A stretch of DNA of 64,000 nucleotides from Endozoicomonas numazuensis (GTDB taxonomy: Bacteria; Pseudomonadota; Gammaproteobacteria; Pseudomonadales; Endozoicomonadaceae), in assembly GCF_000722635.1 (NCBI RefSeq), contig NZ_JOKH01000004.1, positions 103,065 through 167,064 of the forward strand, written 5' to 3'. Every line of letters starts with the position of its first letter. Positions within the stretch are counted from its first letter, which is position 1. This document shows positions 9,894-19,545 of the stretch, one piece after another. Made by a program: the position numbers and the translations under genes. Below the pieces are notes generated by a model that worked only from the letters and a program-made list of their open reading frames with translations, had not been told where the DNA came from and did no database searches.

Positions 9894-10697
9894 TCAGTTA
9901 ACGTATTGACTTTCCAGATACTGAGCCACAGCATCATCGCTGCACTCACCAATCACTTCGTGATCAGGCAGCTTTGCCTTCAATCGCTCTGTAGCATTCC
10001 CCATAACCAATCCTTTGCCTACAACCTGTAGCATTTCAACGTCGTTCATGCCGTCACCGAAAGCCACTGCATCTTTAGGCTTCAGCCCCTTGAGCTTCAT
10101 GACCTCTTCCAGTGCAGCCCCTTTACTCACAGCGGGAGCCATGATTTCAAGGCAGGTATCCAGTGAAAAGGCCATGTTAACCGAGTCGCCAAAGGCTTCA
10201 TGAATATCCTGTTCCAGCTCAAACAGCTCATCATGCTCCTTGGCTATGAAGAATACTTTGATAATCTTTTCTACAGGAATCGTATCCAGATCCTGCATGG
10301 TATAGCTGAAGCCTGTGTCCTTATGAAACTTAAGCAGGTCTTCATGGTGCTGCTCGACATACCACTTATCTTCACTGTAAACACTCAAAAACACGGTTTC
10401 GCTGTATTTTCGGCCGAGCGCAATTAAGGGCTGAATAAACTCAGGATTGAGATCATGACTGACAATCATTTCTCCCTGGGGATTATGTGCTCTGGCACCA
10501 TTGGAAGTGATGGTGTACATGTCGATATCCAGCTGGGCTCTCATCTCTTCAACATCAATGTAATGCCTGCCTGTTGCGAAGACAAAACGGATGCCCTGAC
10601 TACTTAAACGACGAATAACTTCTTTTGTGCGGGGAGCCAGCTCATGCTGGTCATTGAGAAGGGTACCATCAAGATCTGAGACAACAACGGGATACAT
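9894..10697 (-). CDS. yigL: HAD-superfamily phosphatase, YigL type
   Basis: Cof-type HAD hydrolase. E. coli YigL dephosphorylates pyridoxal phosphate and sugar phosphates in vitro. The first motif SDLDGTLL gives the nucleophile Asp8 and acid/base Asp10, and the final motif AFGDGMNDVEM gives the magnesium aspartates. Several blocks closely resemble YigL (FATGRH, TITSNGARAH, CLEIMA, VSKGAALE). At 267 residues it matches the family. It is monocistronic, between a terminator and the clpB terminator region. Confidence 0.88.
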   Translation of the reverse strand: MYPVVVSDLDGTLLNDQHELAPRTKEVIRRLSSQGIRFVFATGRHYIDVEEMRAQLDIDMYTITSNGARAHNPQGEMIVSHDLNPEFIQPLIALGRKYSETVFLSVYSEDKWYVEQHHEDLLKFHKDTGFSYTMQDLDTIPVEKIIKVFFIAKEHDELFELEQDIHEAFGDSVNMAFSLDTCLEIMAPAVSKGAALEEVMKLKGLKPKDAVAFGDGMNDVEMLQVVGKGLVMGNATERLKAKLPDHEVIGECSDDAVAQYLESQYVN

Positions 10698-11020
10698 GCA
10701 TACCTCATAAAAGAGAGTGTTTTATCTGTATCCTGAGACTATTGACCATGATAATACTGCCTTCTAAGACTCTAATATCAATTTTCATACTTTAGAGTCC
10801 GCAGCATTCTCCGCTCATGGCTGTTACATTACACAGTGATGAACAGACAAAACAGGTGGGTTAGCCCCTGCAATTATGCACGTTGCTCTAACTTTCTGAC
10901 AATAGGCGCATGTACGGAAGATAATGAGTTAAGTATTCTCAGGATGACTACGACACGTAACTTCGGTCCTTACGAAAGAAAAGAAAGAAGCCGCAAAACA
11001 GCGGCTTCGAAAAGAAGGGA
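10698..11020. other. Intergenic region between yigL and clpB
   Basis: Holds the yigL upstream region and the clpB terminator. A 22-base segment beginning GCATT and containing CCGCTCATGGCTGTT (10804-10825) recurs with two differences at 49330-49351. No gene is seen. Confidence 0.5.
10977..11008 (-). terminator. Rho-independent terminator of clpB
   Basis: Perfect 8-bp stem (GAAGCCGC, 10987-10994 with 11001-11008) and 6-base loop, followed on the minus strand by TTTCTTTTC. It is 12 bases after the clpB stop codon. Confidence 0.85.
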
Positions 11021-13591
11021 TTACTCAAACGTAATTTCATCACCTTTGAGTGTTGCCTTAATGACATCTCCGGGAGAGTAATGACCTGAGAGGATTGACT
11101 CAGCCAGTGGGTTCTCAATACTGCGTTGGATGGCTCGCTTCAATGGCCGTGCACCATACACTGGATCAAAGCCCACCTCAGCCAGTTTCCGCATAGCTTC
11201 TTCTGAGACTTCCAACGACAAACTGTTTTCACCAAGACGTTTGTTCAGTCGACTCAATTGAATGGCAGCAATGCCTTCTATCTGCTTTTCAGTCAAAGGA
11301 TGGAAGACCACCAGCTCATCGACACGGTTCACAAATTCAGGTCTGAAGTGAGTTCCCACTACATCCATAAGGGTTGATTTCATTGCCTCGAAATCCTCTC
11401 CTTGCATCGTCTGAATAACATCAGAACCCAAGTTAGACGTCATGACTATCACAGTATTTTTGAAATCAACCGTTCTTCCCTGGCCGTCTGTTAAACGACC
11501 ATCTTCCAGTACCTGAAGCAGAATATTGAAGACATCAGGATGTGCTTTTTCCACTTCATCCATCAATACAACAGAATAAGGTTTACGGCGAACCGCTTCT
11601 GTCAGATAACCACCTTCTTCATAACCCACGTAGCCCGGAGGCGCACCCAGCAAACGGGCAACTGAGTGCTTTTCCATAAATTCGGACATATCGATACGAA
11701 CAATGGCATCTTCAGTATCAAAGAGGAAAACCGCCAGCGCTTTGCACAATTCGGTTTTACCCACCCCTGTTGGCCCAAGAAACATGAAAGAACCATTAGG
11801 TCGGTTGGGGTCCGCTAAACCTGCTCTCGAACGGCGCACTGCGTTAGAGACAGCCACGACCGCTTCATCCTGGCCTATGACACGAGCGTGAAGAGCGTCT
11901 TCCATCTTCAGCAGTTTTTCACGCTCTCCTTCCAGCATTTTGGCAACAGGAATACCTGTCCATCGGGAAACGACTTCAGCAATTTCTTCATCTGTCACCC
12001 GGTTACGAAGCAGCTTGGTTTCTCCACCCGACTCGGCTGCATCGGCCTCGACCAGCTTTTTCTCCAGCTCAGGTAGCTGCCCATATTGAATTTCTGACAT
12101 TTTTGCCAGATCACCGGAACGCTGGGCGGCTTCCAGAGCTATCAGTAGTTTTTCACGCTCTTCTCTTAACTTTTGCGAACCCTGAAGCACTACTTTTTCA
12201 GCTTTCCAGATATCTTCAAGATCTGAATACTCTCTTTCCAGACTGTCAACTTCCTCTTCCAGAAGTGCCAGTCTTTCCTTTGACGCCTTGTCATCTTCTT
12301 TCTTCAGAGCTTCCCGTTCGATCTTAAGCTGAATTAGACGACGCTCAAGACGATCCATCTCTTCGGGCTTGGAGTCCATTTCCATGCGAATACGACTGGC
12401 CGATTCATCAATCAGATCAATAGCCTTATCTGGCAGCTGTCTATCCGTGATATAGCGCTGGGACAGTTTGACCGCAGCAACAATAGCCGGGTCAGTAATA
12501 TCAACACCATGGTGGGCTTCATAACGTTCTTTCAAACCACGCAGGATAGCAATGGTGTCTTCTTCTGTAGGCTCATCCACCAACACTTTTTGAAAGCGTC
12601 GCTCCAGAGCAGCATCTTTTTCAATATACTGCCGGTATTCATCCAGCGTCGTAGCACCAACACAGTGGAGTTCGCCACGAGCCAATGCAGGCTTGAGCAT
12701 ATTGCCGGCATCCATGGCACCTTCCGCCTTACCTGCTCCAACCATGGTGTGCAGTTCATCGATAAACAGGATAACCTGGCCTTCCTGCTTGGACAGTTCA
12801 TTGAGTACAGACTTCAACCGTTCCTCGAACTCGCCCCTGAATTTGGCTCCAGCAATCAGCGCCCCCATATCAAGCGACAAAAGTCTTTTGCCTTTTATGC
12901 CATCGGGCACTTCTCCATTGATAATTCTTTGAGCCAATCCTTCGACAATGGCGGTTTTACCAATGCCAGGCTCACCGATAATCACTGGATTATTTTTGGT
13001 TCTCCGTTGGAGCACCTGAACGATACGCCTGATCTCATCGTCCCGACCTATAACCGGATCGAGCTTACCTTCTTCAGCTCGTTCAGTAAGATCCACGGTA
13101 TAGGTAGCCAGAGCATTTCGATTGTCTTCTGCATTAGGGTCATTGACCGCTTCGCCACCTCTTAGATGACTGATGGCATTTTCCAGCGCCTGCCTGCTAA
13201 CCCCCTGGCTGTTCAGAACACGGGAAACAGCAGAATGACTCTCCATCATGACCAGCAAAACGGTTTCACTGGAAATGAACTGATCACCCTTTTTCTGGGC
13301 CTGCTTATCCGCCAGATTGAGCAACCGAATAGTTTCCTGGGAGGGTTGAATGTCACCGGTTGGATTGTTTATGACAGTCACCTGGTCAAGCTGCTTCTCG
13401 AGCTCATCTGCCAGTTGCTGCAAATTAAAACCCACCTGGCTCAGCAGTGGCTTGATAGAGCCACCTGGCTGGTTTAGAAGAGCCAGCAACAAGTGAATAG
13501 GTTCTATCTGATTGTGGTCTTTGCCCAGAGCCAGTGACTGAGCATCTGACAATGCGGATTGCAGCTTACTGGTGAGTCTGTCTGCTCGCAT
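11021..13591 (-). CDS. clpB: Disaggregating chaperone ClpB
   Basis: AAA+ hexameric chaperone that, with DnaK, pulls proteins out of aggregates after heat stress. The N domain spans residues 1-145. The first Walker A, GEPGIGKT, is at 206-213. The coiled-coil M domain lies at about 405-525, and the second Walker A, GPTGVGKT, is at 606-613. With the ATG at 13591, preceded by GGGAG, the protein is 856 residues (857 in E. coli). A start 27 bases upstream is less likely because the family begins MR-DRLT. A sigma32-like promoter lies just upstream, so heat-shock control is likely. It is the last gene of the rluD-pgeF-clpB series. Confidence 0.97.
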   Translation of the reverse strand: MRADRLTSKLQSALSDAQSLALGKDHNQIEPIHLLLALLNQPGGSIKPLLSQVGFNLQQLADELEKQLDQVTVINNPTGDIQPSQETIRLLNLADKQAQKKGDQFISSETVLLVMMESHSAVSRVLNSQGVSRQALENAISHLRGGEAVNDPNAEDNRNALATYTVDLTERAEEGKLDPVIGRDDEIRRIVQVLQRRTKNNPVIIGEPGIGKTAIVEGLAQRIINGEVPDGIKGKRLLSLDMGALIAGAKFRGEFEERLKSVLNELSKQEGQVILFIDELHTMVGAGKAEGAMDAGNMLKPALARGELHCVGATTLDEYRQYIEKDAALERRFQKVLVDEPTEEDTIAILRGLKERYEAHHGVDITDPAIVAAVKLSQRYITDRQLPDKAIDLIDESASRIRMEMDSKPEEMDRLERRLIQLKIEREALKKEDDKASKERLALLEEEVDSLEREYSDLEDIWKAEKVVLQGSQKLREEREKLLIALEAAQRSGDLAKMSEIQYGQLPELEKKLVEADAAESGGETKLLRNRVTDEEIAEVVSRWTGIPVAKMLEGEREKLLKMEDALHARVIGQDEAVVAVSNAVRRSRAGLADPNRPNGSFMFLGPTGVGKTELCKALAVFLFDTEDAIVRIDMSEFMEKHSVARLLGAPPGYVGYEEGGYLTEAVRRKPYSVVLMDEVEKAHPDVFNILLQVLEDGRLTDGQGRTVDFKNTVIVMTSNLGSDVIQTMQGEDFEAMKSTLMDVVGTHFRPEFVNRVDELVVFHPLTEKQIEGIAAIQLSRLNKRLGENSLSLEVSEEAMRKLAEVGFDPVYGARPLKRAIQRSIENPLAESILSGHYSPGDVIKATLKGDEITFE

Positions 13592-13643
13592 GAAGAGTTC
13601 TCCCGCGCTATGTTTCATGCCGACTTAGACGGCTTCTATAACT

Positions 13644-13672
13644 TATATTGCGGCAGAATCGATCTTTTCAAG
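13644..13672 (-). promoter_or_regulatory. Sigma32-type heat-shock promoter of clpB
   Basis: On the minus strand a perfect -35 element CTTGAAA (13666-13672) is separated by 13 bases from CGCAATATA (13644-13652), which matches 6 of 9 positions of the sigma32 -10 consensus CCCCATTTA. It lies about 50-80 bases upstream of the clpB start, as expected for this gene. Confidence 0.65.
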
Positions 13673-13750
13673 ACTCAGCTATTGAGGTTATTTGAAGAGT
13701 TCATTCAGTTGATCCAGAATATCCGGCTTCTCTCTTACTTGAGCAGGCTC

Positions 13751-13933
13751 TTACTGCTCACTCGACTCAGTAATACCCATTAATTTCACGACTGAATTTG
13801 CAATCCCGAGCCAGTCGTCCCCGGAAATTTCTTTTTTACTCGTGTTATTACAATGTTCCCTGGCGCATTGAATCGCTTCCTGAGCATTAGAAAAAATATG
13901 ACAGTTGACAGCCAACAAGATGATGATGATCAG
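13751..13933 (-). other. Possible small secreted-protein reading frame without a standard start codon
   Basis: Directly after the pgeF stop, an open frame reads like a signal peptide (YLIIIILLAV, then HIFSNAQ) followed by a short polar domain with two cysteines, ending at TAA 13751-13753. The frame is stopped just upstream and offers only CTG (13931-13933) or TTG (13916-13918) as start. Neither has a clear ribosome binding site. It could be a real gene of 55-60 residues with an unusual start, a decayed gene, or chance. Confidence 0.3.
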
Positions 13934-13954
13934 ATATTTATCGGCTTATTCTGT

Positions 13955-14695
13955 TTATTCAATCCAGACCAGTGTGGCCAAACGACCCGATTGAGCTCCG
14001 TCTCGGCGATAGGAGAACCAACGGTCTTCTTCCTTATAGGTACAGAAATCACCGCCACTGATTTGAGTCACTCCCAATCTCTCCAGCCGGTGCTTTGCGA
14101 GCTGATAAAGATCCCCATACCACCGATCACCCTGACCAGGAATAAAAGCACCCTCTGCCCTTGGGTCAGAAGACAGAAAAGCATCCCTAACCTCTGGCCC
14201 CACCTCAAAATGAGACTGACTGATAGCTGGACCAAACCAGGCCAGTATCTGATCAGGCTGATCGCCCATCGCTTTGATTGTGGCTTCCAGCACTCCTGCC
14301 TGAAGTCCTTTCCAACCCGCATGTGAAGCGGCAACACGGGTGCCAGCTTCATTACAGAATATAACCGGAAGACAATCCGCCGTTAAAACAGCACAGGGCA
14401 ACCCCTGTTTATCTGTCCAGACAGCATCGCCCTCCCTCTCAATGTTATCTGATTGTGCAGCGACCACTTCGATACCATGAACCTGTCTGAGCCACTGGGG
14501 TCTATATCGCCAGTGGCAGCAATCTCCCAGTAACGCTCTGTTTTTTTCCACGGTATCAGGGTCATCACCTGATCGCAGCCCCAGATTAAAGCTGCTGAAA
14601 ACACCCTGGCTGCAGCCACCGGACCGAAGGGTTACAAAGGCCTTTATGCCTTTGGGCGCAGGCCATTCCGGGAACAGGTAACGATCGTCTGACAT
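13955..14695 (-). CDS. pgeF: Peptidoglycan editing factor PgeF (YfiH, DUF152 family)
   Basis: Family members remove wrongly incorporated amino acids from peptidoglycan precursors. Some were earlier called polyphenol oxidases or laccases. The conserved metal triad is visible as His73 (QVHG), Cys108 (TADCLP) and His125 (SHAGWKG). The protein has 246 residues, as usual. It lies between rluD and clpB, the standard order in gammaproteobacteria. A hairpin (14754-14786) covers the rluD stop and the short gap between the genes. Confidence 0.93.
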   Translation of the reverse strand: MSDDRYLFPEWPAPKGIKAFVTLRSGGCSQGVFSSFNLGLRSGDDPDTVEKNRALLGDCCHWRYRPQWLRQVHGIEVVAAQSDNIEREGDAVWTDKQGLPCAVLTADCLPVIFCNEAGTRVAASHAGWKGLQAGVLEATIKAMGDQPDQILAWFGPAISQSHFEVGPEVRDAFLSSDPRAEGAFIPGQGDRWYGDLYQLAKHRLERLGVTQISGGDFCTYKEEDRWFSYRRDGAQSGRLATLVWIE

Positions 14696-14753
14696 GTACA
14701 GTTCTCTCTACTTCAATGCCTAGGAGAGATAAGTAATCCCCTGAGCCTTGCCT

Positions 14754-14786
14754 CGTCCTGAATGGCCTGAGCGCCTGTTCAGGACG
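14754..14786 (-). other. Hairpin at the rluD-pgeF junction
   Basis: A perfect 9-bp inverted repeat (CGTCCTGAA / TTCAGGACG) overlaps the rluD stop codon. No T-run follows on the minus strand, so it is more likely an RNA-stability or processing structure than a terminator. Confidence 0.35.
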
Positions 14787-15735
14787 CTTTAACCTCTTCT
14801 TTTAATACGTTCAGAAGTTCTGAAAAGTCATCTGGCAAAGGGGCTTCCCACTCCATGTAATCATCCGTAACAGGGTGCATTAACCCCAGCTTTCGAGCAT
14901 GAAGTGCCTGGTGTTTAAAGCCTCTCAGTGCTCCTTCCAGAGCTGGTGAGCAGCCTTTAGGAATCCTCAGACGGCCAGCATACAGATCATCGCCTACCAG
15001 AGGAAAGCGAATATGACTCATGTGCACCCTGATCTGATGAGTTCGTCCCGTTTCCAGCTTGCAACGCACATGGGTATGAGCATTAAACTTCTCCAGAACC
15101 CGATAATGAGTCACAGAAGGTTTACCACTGGCTACCACAGCCATACGCAGACGATGTGTCGGATGTCGGGCAATAGGTTCATTGACGGTGCCACCTGCCG
15201 TCATGACTCCCTGAGTAATCGCTTCATACTCCCGACTGACACTTCTGTCCTGGAGCTGAGAGACCAAATCGGTATGAGCGGCCAGTGTTTTAGCCACCAC
15301 CATCAGTCCTGAAGTATCCTTATCCAGACGATGTACAATACCGGCTCTGGGAACTGAGGCTATTTCAGGAAAGTGGTATAAAAGACCATTAAGTAAAGTC
15401 CCTGAATAGTTACCTGCAGCAGGATGAACCACCAGGCCTACTGGTTTGTTGATCACCAGAATCGTGTCATCTTCATAGATAATATCTAATGGGATATTTT
15501 CAGGTTCCCAGCGCTCTTCATCTTCCACCACAACACTGAGAGTCAGCTGCTCACCGCCGACCAGCTTGTCTTTAGGCTTTTTCTTCTGCCCATCCACCAG
15601 CAGATCACCGTTCTTGATCCACTCCTGAAGACGTGCTCTGGAAAAGTCCGGAAAACAGCTGACAGCCACCTGATCCAAACGTTTACTCCCCAGCTCATCA
15701 GGTACAACGACCTGCTGATTGATCTGCTCACTCAT
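14779..15735 (-). CDS. rluD: 23S rRNA pseudouridine synthase RluD
   Basis: Makes pseudouridines 1911, 1915 and 1917 in helix 69 of 23S rRNA in E. coli. An S4-like RNA-binding domain occupies roughly residues 15-75. The catalytic block HRLDKDTSG carries Asp138. At 318 residues it is close to the E. coli protein. It heads the rluD-pgeF-clpB series and is divergent from bamD, the usual gammaproteobacterial arrangement. Confidence 0.95.
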   Translation of the reverse strand: MSEQINQQVVVPDELGSKRLDQVAVSCFPDFSRARLQEWIKNGDLLVDGQKKKPKDKLVGGEQLTLSVVVEDEERWEPENIPLDIIYEDDTILVINKPVGLVVHPAAGNYSGTLLNGLLYHFPEIASVPRAGIVHRLDKDTSGLMVVAKTLAAHTDLVSQLQDRSVSREYEAITQGVMTAGGTVNEPIARHPTHRLRMAVVASGKPSVTHYRVLEKFNAHTHVRCKLETGRTHQIRVHMSHIRFPLVGDDLYAGRLRIPKGCSPALEGALRGFKHQALHARKLGLMHPVTDDYMEWEAPLPDDFSELLNVLKEEVKAS

Positions 15736-16094
15736 TAACCACTTCTCAAGTTATAAGAGCCTGACGGGCGCTATTCCCAGTCAAACTCTTGTGTCACTAA
15801 ACAAATAAATATTTTCAGCCGCCATCCCCAAATGCTGAATAGGATCGGGGTTATAAAAAGTCAGATCTTCCTGCAAGCAGCGGAATAATATTAAAAGACC
15901 CAGTTTCTTTTCGTTTTACAACGGACTGTGTTTAAATTAGTTTGGATAAAGGCAGGTAGTTTATCACACCAGTGGAATCAGGCTGAGCTATGCTCAAAAC
16001 TTTATCGAACCTGCTTCCCAGCCATACGCTCAGGGGAGTTCTGTTGCATCAGCTCTCCTCATAATCATGCCGGAGTACGGAAACTGTAAACATC
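15736..16094. other. Divergent rluD/bamD intergenic region
   Basis: About 360 bases that must hold the promoters of both genes. I saw no well-matched sigma70 or sigmaE promoter, no repeat and no additional gene. Confidence 0.4.
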
Positions 16095-17018
16095 ATGACA
16101 ATACTCAAAACCACATATTCGCGCCTGTTATGTCTGTTCCTTGCTGCGGTGGTTCTGGCAGGATGCTCATCCACCCCCGAGAAAGAGAAGCTTCCGGAGT
16201 CCCTGACCGAAGCTGAACTCTACCAGATGGCCAACCAGTCACTGAATAACAAGAATTACTCACAGGCTGTAGAAAGACTGCGTACTCTGGAGTCACGCTA
16301 TCCCTTTGGCTCTTTTGCTGAGCAGGCTCAGCTGGACCTTGTTTATGCTTACTTTATGAATGTTGAGCCTGAGGCCTCCCGGGCTGCAGCAGACCGCTTT
16401 TTGCGCCTGCACCCACAACACCCCAATGCTGATTATGCCTATTACATGAAAGGGCTGGCGTCGAATACTGCAGCCATGGGCTTGATTGAACGCTACCTGC
16501 CACTGGACAACACCAAGCGCGACCCTGGTCAGGCACGTCAATCCTTTAACGAATTTCGTGAACTGCTGAGCCGTTATCCGGACAGCAAGTACGCTCCAGA
16601 CGCACGTCAACGAATGGTAGCCTTGAGAAATCGTCTGTCAGAATATGAGATTCACGCCGCCAACTACTACATGAAGCGAAAAGCTTATGTAGCGGCAGTT
16701 AATCGTGGAAAGTACGTCGTTGAGAATATGCAGAAAACACCTGCAGTAGAACCTGCACTGGGTGTTATGGTCGAAGGCTATCAACGTCTGGGTCTTATAG
16801 AACCAGCCAATGAAACTCTTGAAGTACTGAAGCTGAACTTCCCGAACTCCAAACTGCTCAATGAACAGGGCGAATTTGTCGGCTACCAGTCCTTTGGAGA
16901 TGTGAACCCTTCATTGCTCTATACCGTTACATTTGGTCTGCTGGGTGACTCTGGCATCGAAAAGCAACAGATGCAGACCCCTGCTGTAGCGCCTCAGCCT
17001 CCTAAAAACGAACAGTAA
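16095..17018 (+). CDS. bamD: Outer membrane assembly lipoprotein BamD
   Basis: Essential lipoprotein of the BAM complex, which inserts beta-barrel proteins in the outer membrane; it works with BamA. The signal peptide ends in a lipobox LAGC near residue 23. TPR-like repeats follow (for example [20 protein letters not shown] and the RYPFGS segment). The protein has 307 residues, somewhat longer than the 245 of E. coli BamD because of a C-terminal extension after about 260, rich in Gln and Pro at its end. It is divergent from rluD. Its stop codon overlaps a possible start of yacG (TAATG). Confidence 0.93.
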   Translation: MTILKTTYSRLLCLFLAAVVLAGCSSTPEKEKLPESLTEAELYQMANQSLNNKNYSQAVERLRTLESRYPFGSFAEQAQLDLVYAYFMNVEPEASRAAADRFLRLHPQHPNADYAYYMKGLASNTAAMGLIERYLPLDNTKRDPGQARQSFNEFRELLSRYPDSKYAPDARQRMVALRNRLSEYEIHAANYYMKRKAYVAAVNRGKYVVENMQKTPAVEPALGVMVEGYQRLGLIEPANETLEVLKLNFPNSKLLNEQGEFVGYQSFGDVNPSLLYTVTFGLLGDSGIEKQQMQTPAVAPQPPKNEQ

Positions 17019-17074
17019 TGTCCCGTGGCTTCCATCAGGAAGCCACCTCTATCCTCTGCCGGTTTAGTAATTCA

Positions 17075-17269
17075 ATGCCAACAACTGTTAAGTGCCCTAA
17101 ATGTGGCAAAGATGTGGAATGGAAAAAAGAAAACAAGTTTCGACCGTTCTGCTCTGAGCGCTGCAAGTTAATCGACCTGGGTGCCTGGGCAAGCGAGGAA
17201 CACGCCATTCCCGGAAACCCCACCTTCGACGATATGATGTCCAGTGATATTGACGACCTAAAGCACTGA
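17075..17269 (+). CDS. yacG: DNA gyrase inhibitor / zinc-binding protein YacG
   Basis: Small zinc protein; E. coli YacG binds GyrB and inhibits gyrase. The four zinc cysteines are visible as CPKC followed by CSERC, with the family block [17 protein letters not shown]. The start at 17075 gives 64 residues and matches the family. An upstream ATG at 17018 overlaps the bamD stop and would add 19 residues; it could be the true coupled start, because no clear ribosome binding site precedes 17075. YacG usually neighbours coaE, zapD or mutT, so its place after bamD is unusual. Its last 12 bases overlap the end of the convergent gene. Confidence 0.85.
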   Translation: MPTTVKCPKCGKDVEWKKENKFRPFCSERCKLIDLGAWASEEHAIPGNPTFDDMMSSDIDDLKH

Positions 17270-18496
17270 GAAGCCTTTTCCTGCTCCTGGCTCTAAAGGC
17301 CAAGATTCCTGGTTCAGAAGAGCTCTGGCCTGAGCACGCTTAAACCGCAATATTTCAAACATACCTTCACGAATCGCTGGCTGATGCATATGCTCAGCCA
17401 ACTCACCCAACTGCTGATCCGACAAGTTGGCAATTCTATTTAAGGCCACCTCTATAGACCGCTGCACCTGATCTCTTTCCATCTGACCAACCATTGTCAG
17501 CAGCGTTTTCTGACCTCGATATTGAACCCGGTGTAAGTTTGATGGCTGCAAAAGCTTATTGGTAAATTGCTCAAGGGTACAGCGTTTAGGCAGCGCAAAC
17601 TGATTATAAAAAGACATACCAAAATCAATACTGATTAGTTTGCCTGTGAGCAACTCTTCCCCTTCCTGAACATGAGACAGCTCACCTCCCTCGGCCTGTT
17701 TGAAGAGATAATTATCAAGTTTCAGATAGTCCTGATCACCTAAAAGAAAGCGCCTCATCACAAGGTTAGTGGCAGGATTATGATCATCGGTAAACTGGCT
17801 GATCGAAGGGAACAGAGTCTGCTGGAAGAAAGTATCACCTGAGTAATAACCCTGTAGATCCTTTGAAGCGACACAATGATCCTGGCGCTCTTCATCCAGA
17901 CTATAGCGATAAATATATTCTGAGCCATACCCCATTGCCTGCTTATAAGCTTCAGCAGCAAGGCATTCTCTCTGGGCAAGTACTTTTCGATTATCGTAGA
18001 AATGAGCTTTATAAGACTTTCCGGTGATGAAATAGATGACCTTTTGTAGCAGACGCTTGAATTTTTCAGCCCCCGTTTCACGCCCCGGTGTTTTGACATG
18101 CCAGACTTCTTTTTTCTTTTCAGCTTTGGGAGAAGACGATTCTTCCTCCTCTCTTGCCTCCTGTTTGACCTGCATCAACTTGTGATCAACCACCCCGCGA
18201 TGCACTTTCCCCGGAACTTCTTCCCAATACTCGCTGAAAGGCCTGTCATTGATTGAAGGAAGAATATTTCTGCCAACCTGCCCAGTCTCTTTGTAATAAG
18301 CAACAGCACGGTCTTTTATCTGACGCTGACTATGAGTTAAAGGCTCGTTATGCAGTCCTTCAGTAGCGGGTGTCTCAGCTAAAGAACCTATGGACCTTCC
18401 CAGTGAATCCTGACCGGAGGATGGAGAAGTTGTGACAGTGCTTGTGGGCAGACCTGGTGCTGATTGATTACCAGACCCGATTCTGGGGTTAGACAT
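17258..18496 (-). CDS. Unrecognised protein with kinase-like motifs, possibly an effector
   Basis: 412 residues; the start has AGGGA upstream. Residues 1-60 are low-complexity, rich in Ser, Thr, Pro and Gly, and residues 112-130 form a charged linker, both common in secreted effector N termini. The rest has an order suggestive of a protein- or phosphoinositide-kinase fold: a lysine in WHVKTP (Lys135), a glutamate in a helix ([10 protein letters not shown], 177-186), a catalytic-loop-like [15 protein letters not shown] (248-262, with Asp254, Asp256 and Asn262) and a metal-binding-like IDFG (290-293). No signal peptide or membrane segment is seen. It overlaps the end of yacG tail to tail. The kinase idea is inference from motifs only. 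Confidence 0.6.
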   Translation of the reverse strand: MSNPRIGSGNQSAPGLPTSTVTTSPSSGQDSLGRSIGSLAETPATEGLHNEPLTHSQRQIKDRAVAYYKETGQVGRNILPSINDRPFSEYWEEVPGKVHRGVVDHKLMQVKQEAREEEESSSPKAEKKKEVWHVKTPGRETGAEKFKRLLQKVIYFITGKSYKAHFYDNRKVLAQRECLAAEAYKQAMGYGSEYIYRYSLDEERQDHCVASKDLQGYYSGDTFFQQTLFPSISQFTDDHNPATNLVMRRFLLGDQDYLKLDNYLFKQAEGGELSHVQEGEELLTGKLISIDFGMSFYNQFALPKRCTLEQFTNKLLQPSNLHRVQYRGQKTLLTMVGQMERDQVQRSIEVALNRIANLSDQQLGELAEHMHQPAIREGMFEILRFKRAQARALLNQESWPLEPGAGKGFSVL

Positions 18497-18531
18497 TTGC
18501 GTCCCTGCAAATCGATCCTATTTAATAAGGT

Positions 18532-18543
18532 TAGGAGGCTGAC
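18532..18543 (+). repeat. Isolated end sequence matching the 46349-46699 repeat
   Basis: TAGGAGGCTGAC is identical to the TA plus outermost 10 bases of the terminal inverted repeat of the MITE-like elements at 46349-46699. Similarity stops after that. It lies in the short gap between the kinase-like gene and the mutT gene, and may be the remnant of an excised or decayed copy. Confidence 0.35.
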
Positions 18544-18564
18544 TTAATTATAACAATGATCTAT

Positions 18565-19545
18565 CTACTGAACTTGAGACCAAAAAGCACCAATGGCTGC
18601 GATCCCTTGAGCACCCGAATCAATCAACTTCGCTTCATTAGTCAGTTTCATCCCGCCTAACCAGAAGACGGGCAAAGGACAGCGCTCCGTCAACTCAGCA
18701 GCTTTCGCCTCACCCAATACTTCACAGCCTGGATGCGAATCAGTAGGTAGAACAGGAGAAAGTGTTATAAAGTCGACACCCATTGAAACGGCCCGATCAA
18801 TTTGCTCCTGATTATGACAGGAAGCTGCCAGCCACTGATCTGGGCGAGAGCTACTTTGCCAATTGGTTTCCTCTTGTAACAACTGCTCTGAGGTGAGGTG
18901 TATACCATCACACCAGGTATTGACCAGTAGCTCTGACCCGCCTTTCAAAAGCAGGCTAGCTCCGGCTTCCTTACAAAGATGATGCAATTCTCTGGCTAAA
19001 TGCTGATAAGTCACTTCATCCAGCCAGGGCGCTCGAAACTGGACTAGCTCTACTCCCTGCTCAATCTGATAACCGACCTTTTCCAACAGTTCAGCAGCTG
19101 CATTAAACCTCCCGGTAATCATATAACGGGTTGGTAAAAGCGCAGCGGTTACGATGGGTCCATTAGCAGGAGGGAAGTCCAATTCCGGCAACTCTTTCAG
19201 TTCCACCCACTTAATCTCCTGCCCCTCATTACCACGAGGCTCACCCTTAATATCTTCCGCCCACCAGGTATCGAGATAAACCGACTTATCCGAATAATCA
19301 TGTCGAATAGAGATTAATTTCTGAAAATGCCCGGCTTCAATATTCAGTTCTTCCTTAAGCTCGCGGTTCAGAGCAGCCGTAATGAGCTCACCCTCTTCCA
19401 CCTTACCACCGGGAAACTCCCAATATCCGCCCATGTGCTTATCATCGGGTCGCCTTGCAATAAGGATTCTTCCATCTTCTCCACGAATGACAGCCACCGC
19501 AACATGGACCACCTTTCTGGCACTGCCTCGATTTTCTGAAGACAT
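18565..19545 (-). CDS. mutT: MutT-type Nudix hydrolase fused to a thiamine-phosphate-synthase-like domain
   Basis: The N-terminal 130 residues are a MutT domain that removes 8-oxo-dGTP from the nucleotide pool. The complete Nudix box lies at 46-68, starting GGKVEEGE and containing RELKEEL. Residues about 140-326 resemble ThiE (a TIM-barrel segment with GIHLTSEQL, SPVLPTDSHPG and PVFWLGGM). This two-domain architecture is known in pseudomonads and relatives, where the role of the second domain is unclear. It follows argJ on the same strand, as in several gammaproteobacteria. Confidence 0.9.
   Translation of the reverse strand: MSSENRGSARKVVHVAVAVIRGEDGRILIARRPDDKHMGGYWEFPGGKVEEGELITAALNRELKEELNIEAGHFQKLISIRHDYSDKSVYLDTWWAEDIKGEPRGNEGQEIKWVELKELPELDFPPANGPIVTAALLPTRYMITGRFNAAAELLEKVGYQIEQGVELVQFRAPWLDEVTYQHLARELHHLCKEAGASLLLKGGSELLVNTWCDGIHLTSEQLLQEETNWQSSSRPDQWLAASCHNQEQIDRAVSMGVDFITLSPVLPTDSHPGCEVLGEAKAAELTERCPLPVFWLGGMKLTNEAKLIDSGAQGIAAIGAFWSQVQ

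Larger units (their letters stand above)
13592..13954. other. pgeF-clpB intergenic region
   Basis: Contains the clpB heat-shock promoter (13644-13672) and a short reading frame on the minus strand that resembles a secreted small protein (13751-13933). Otherwise nothing is seen. Confidence 0.5.
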
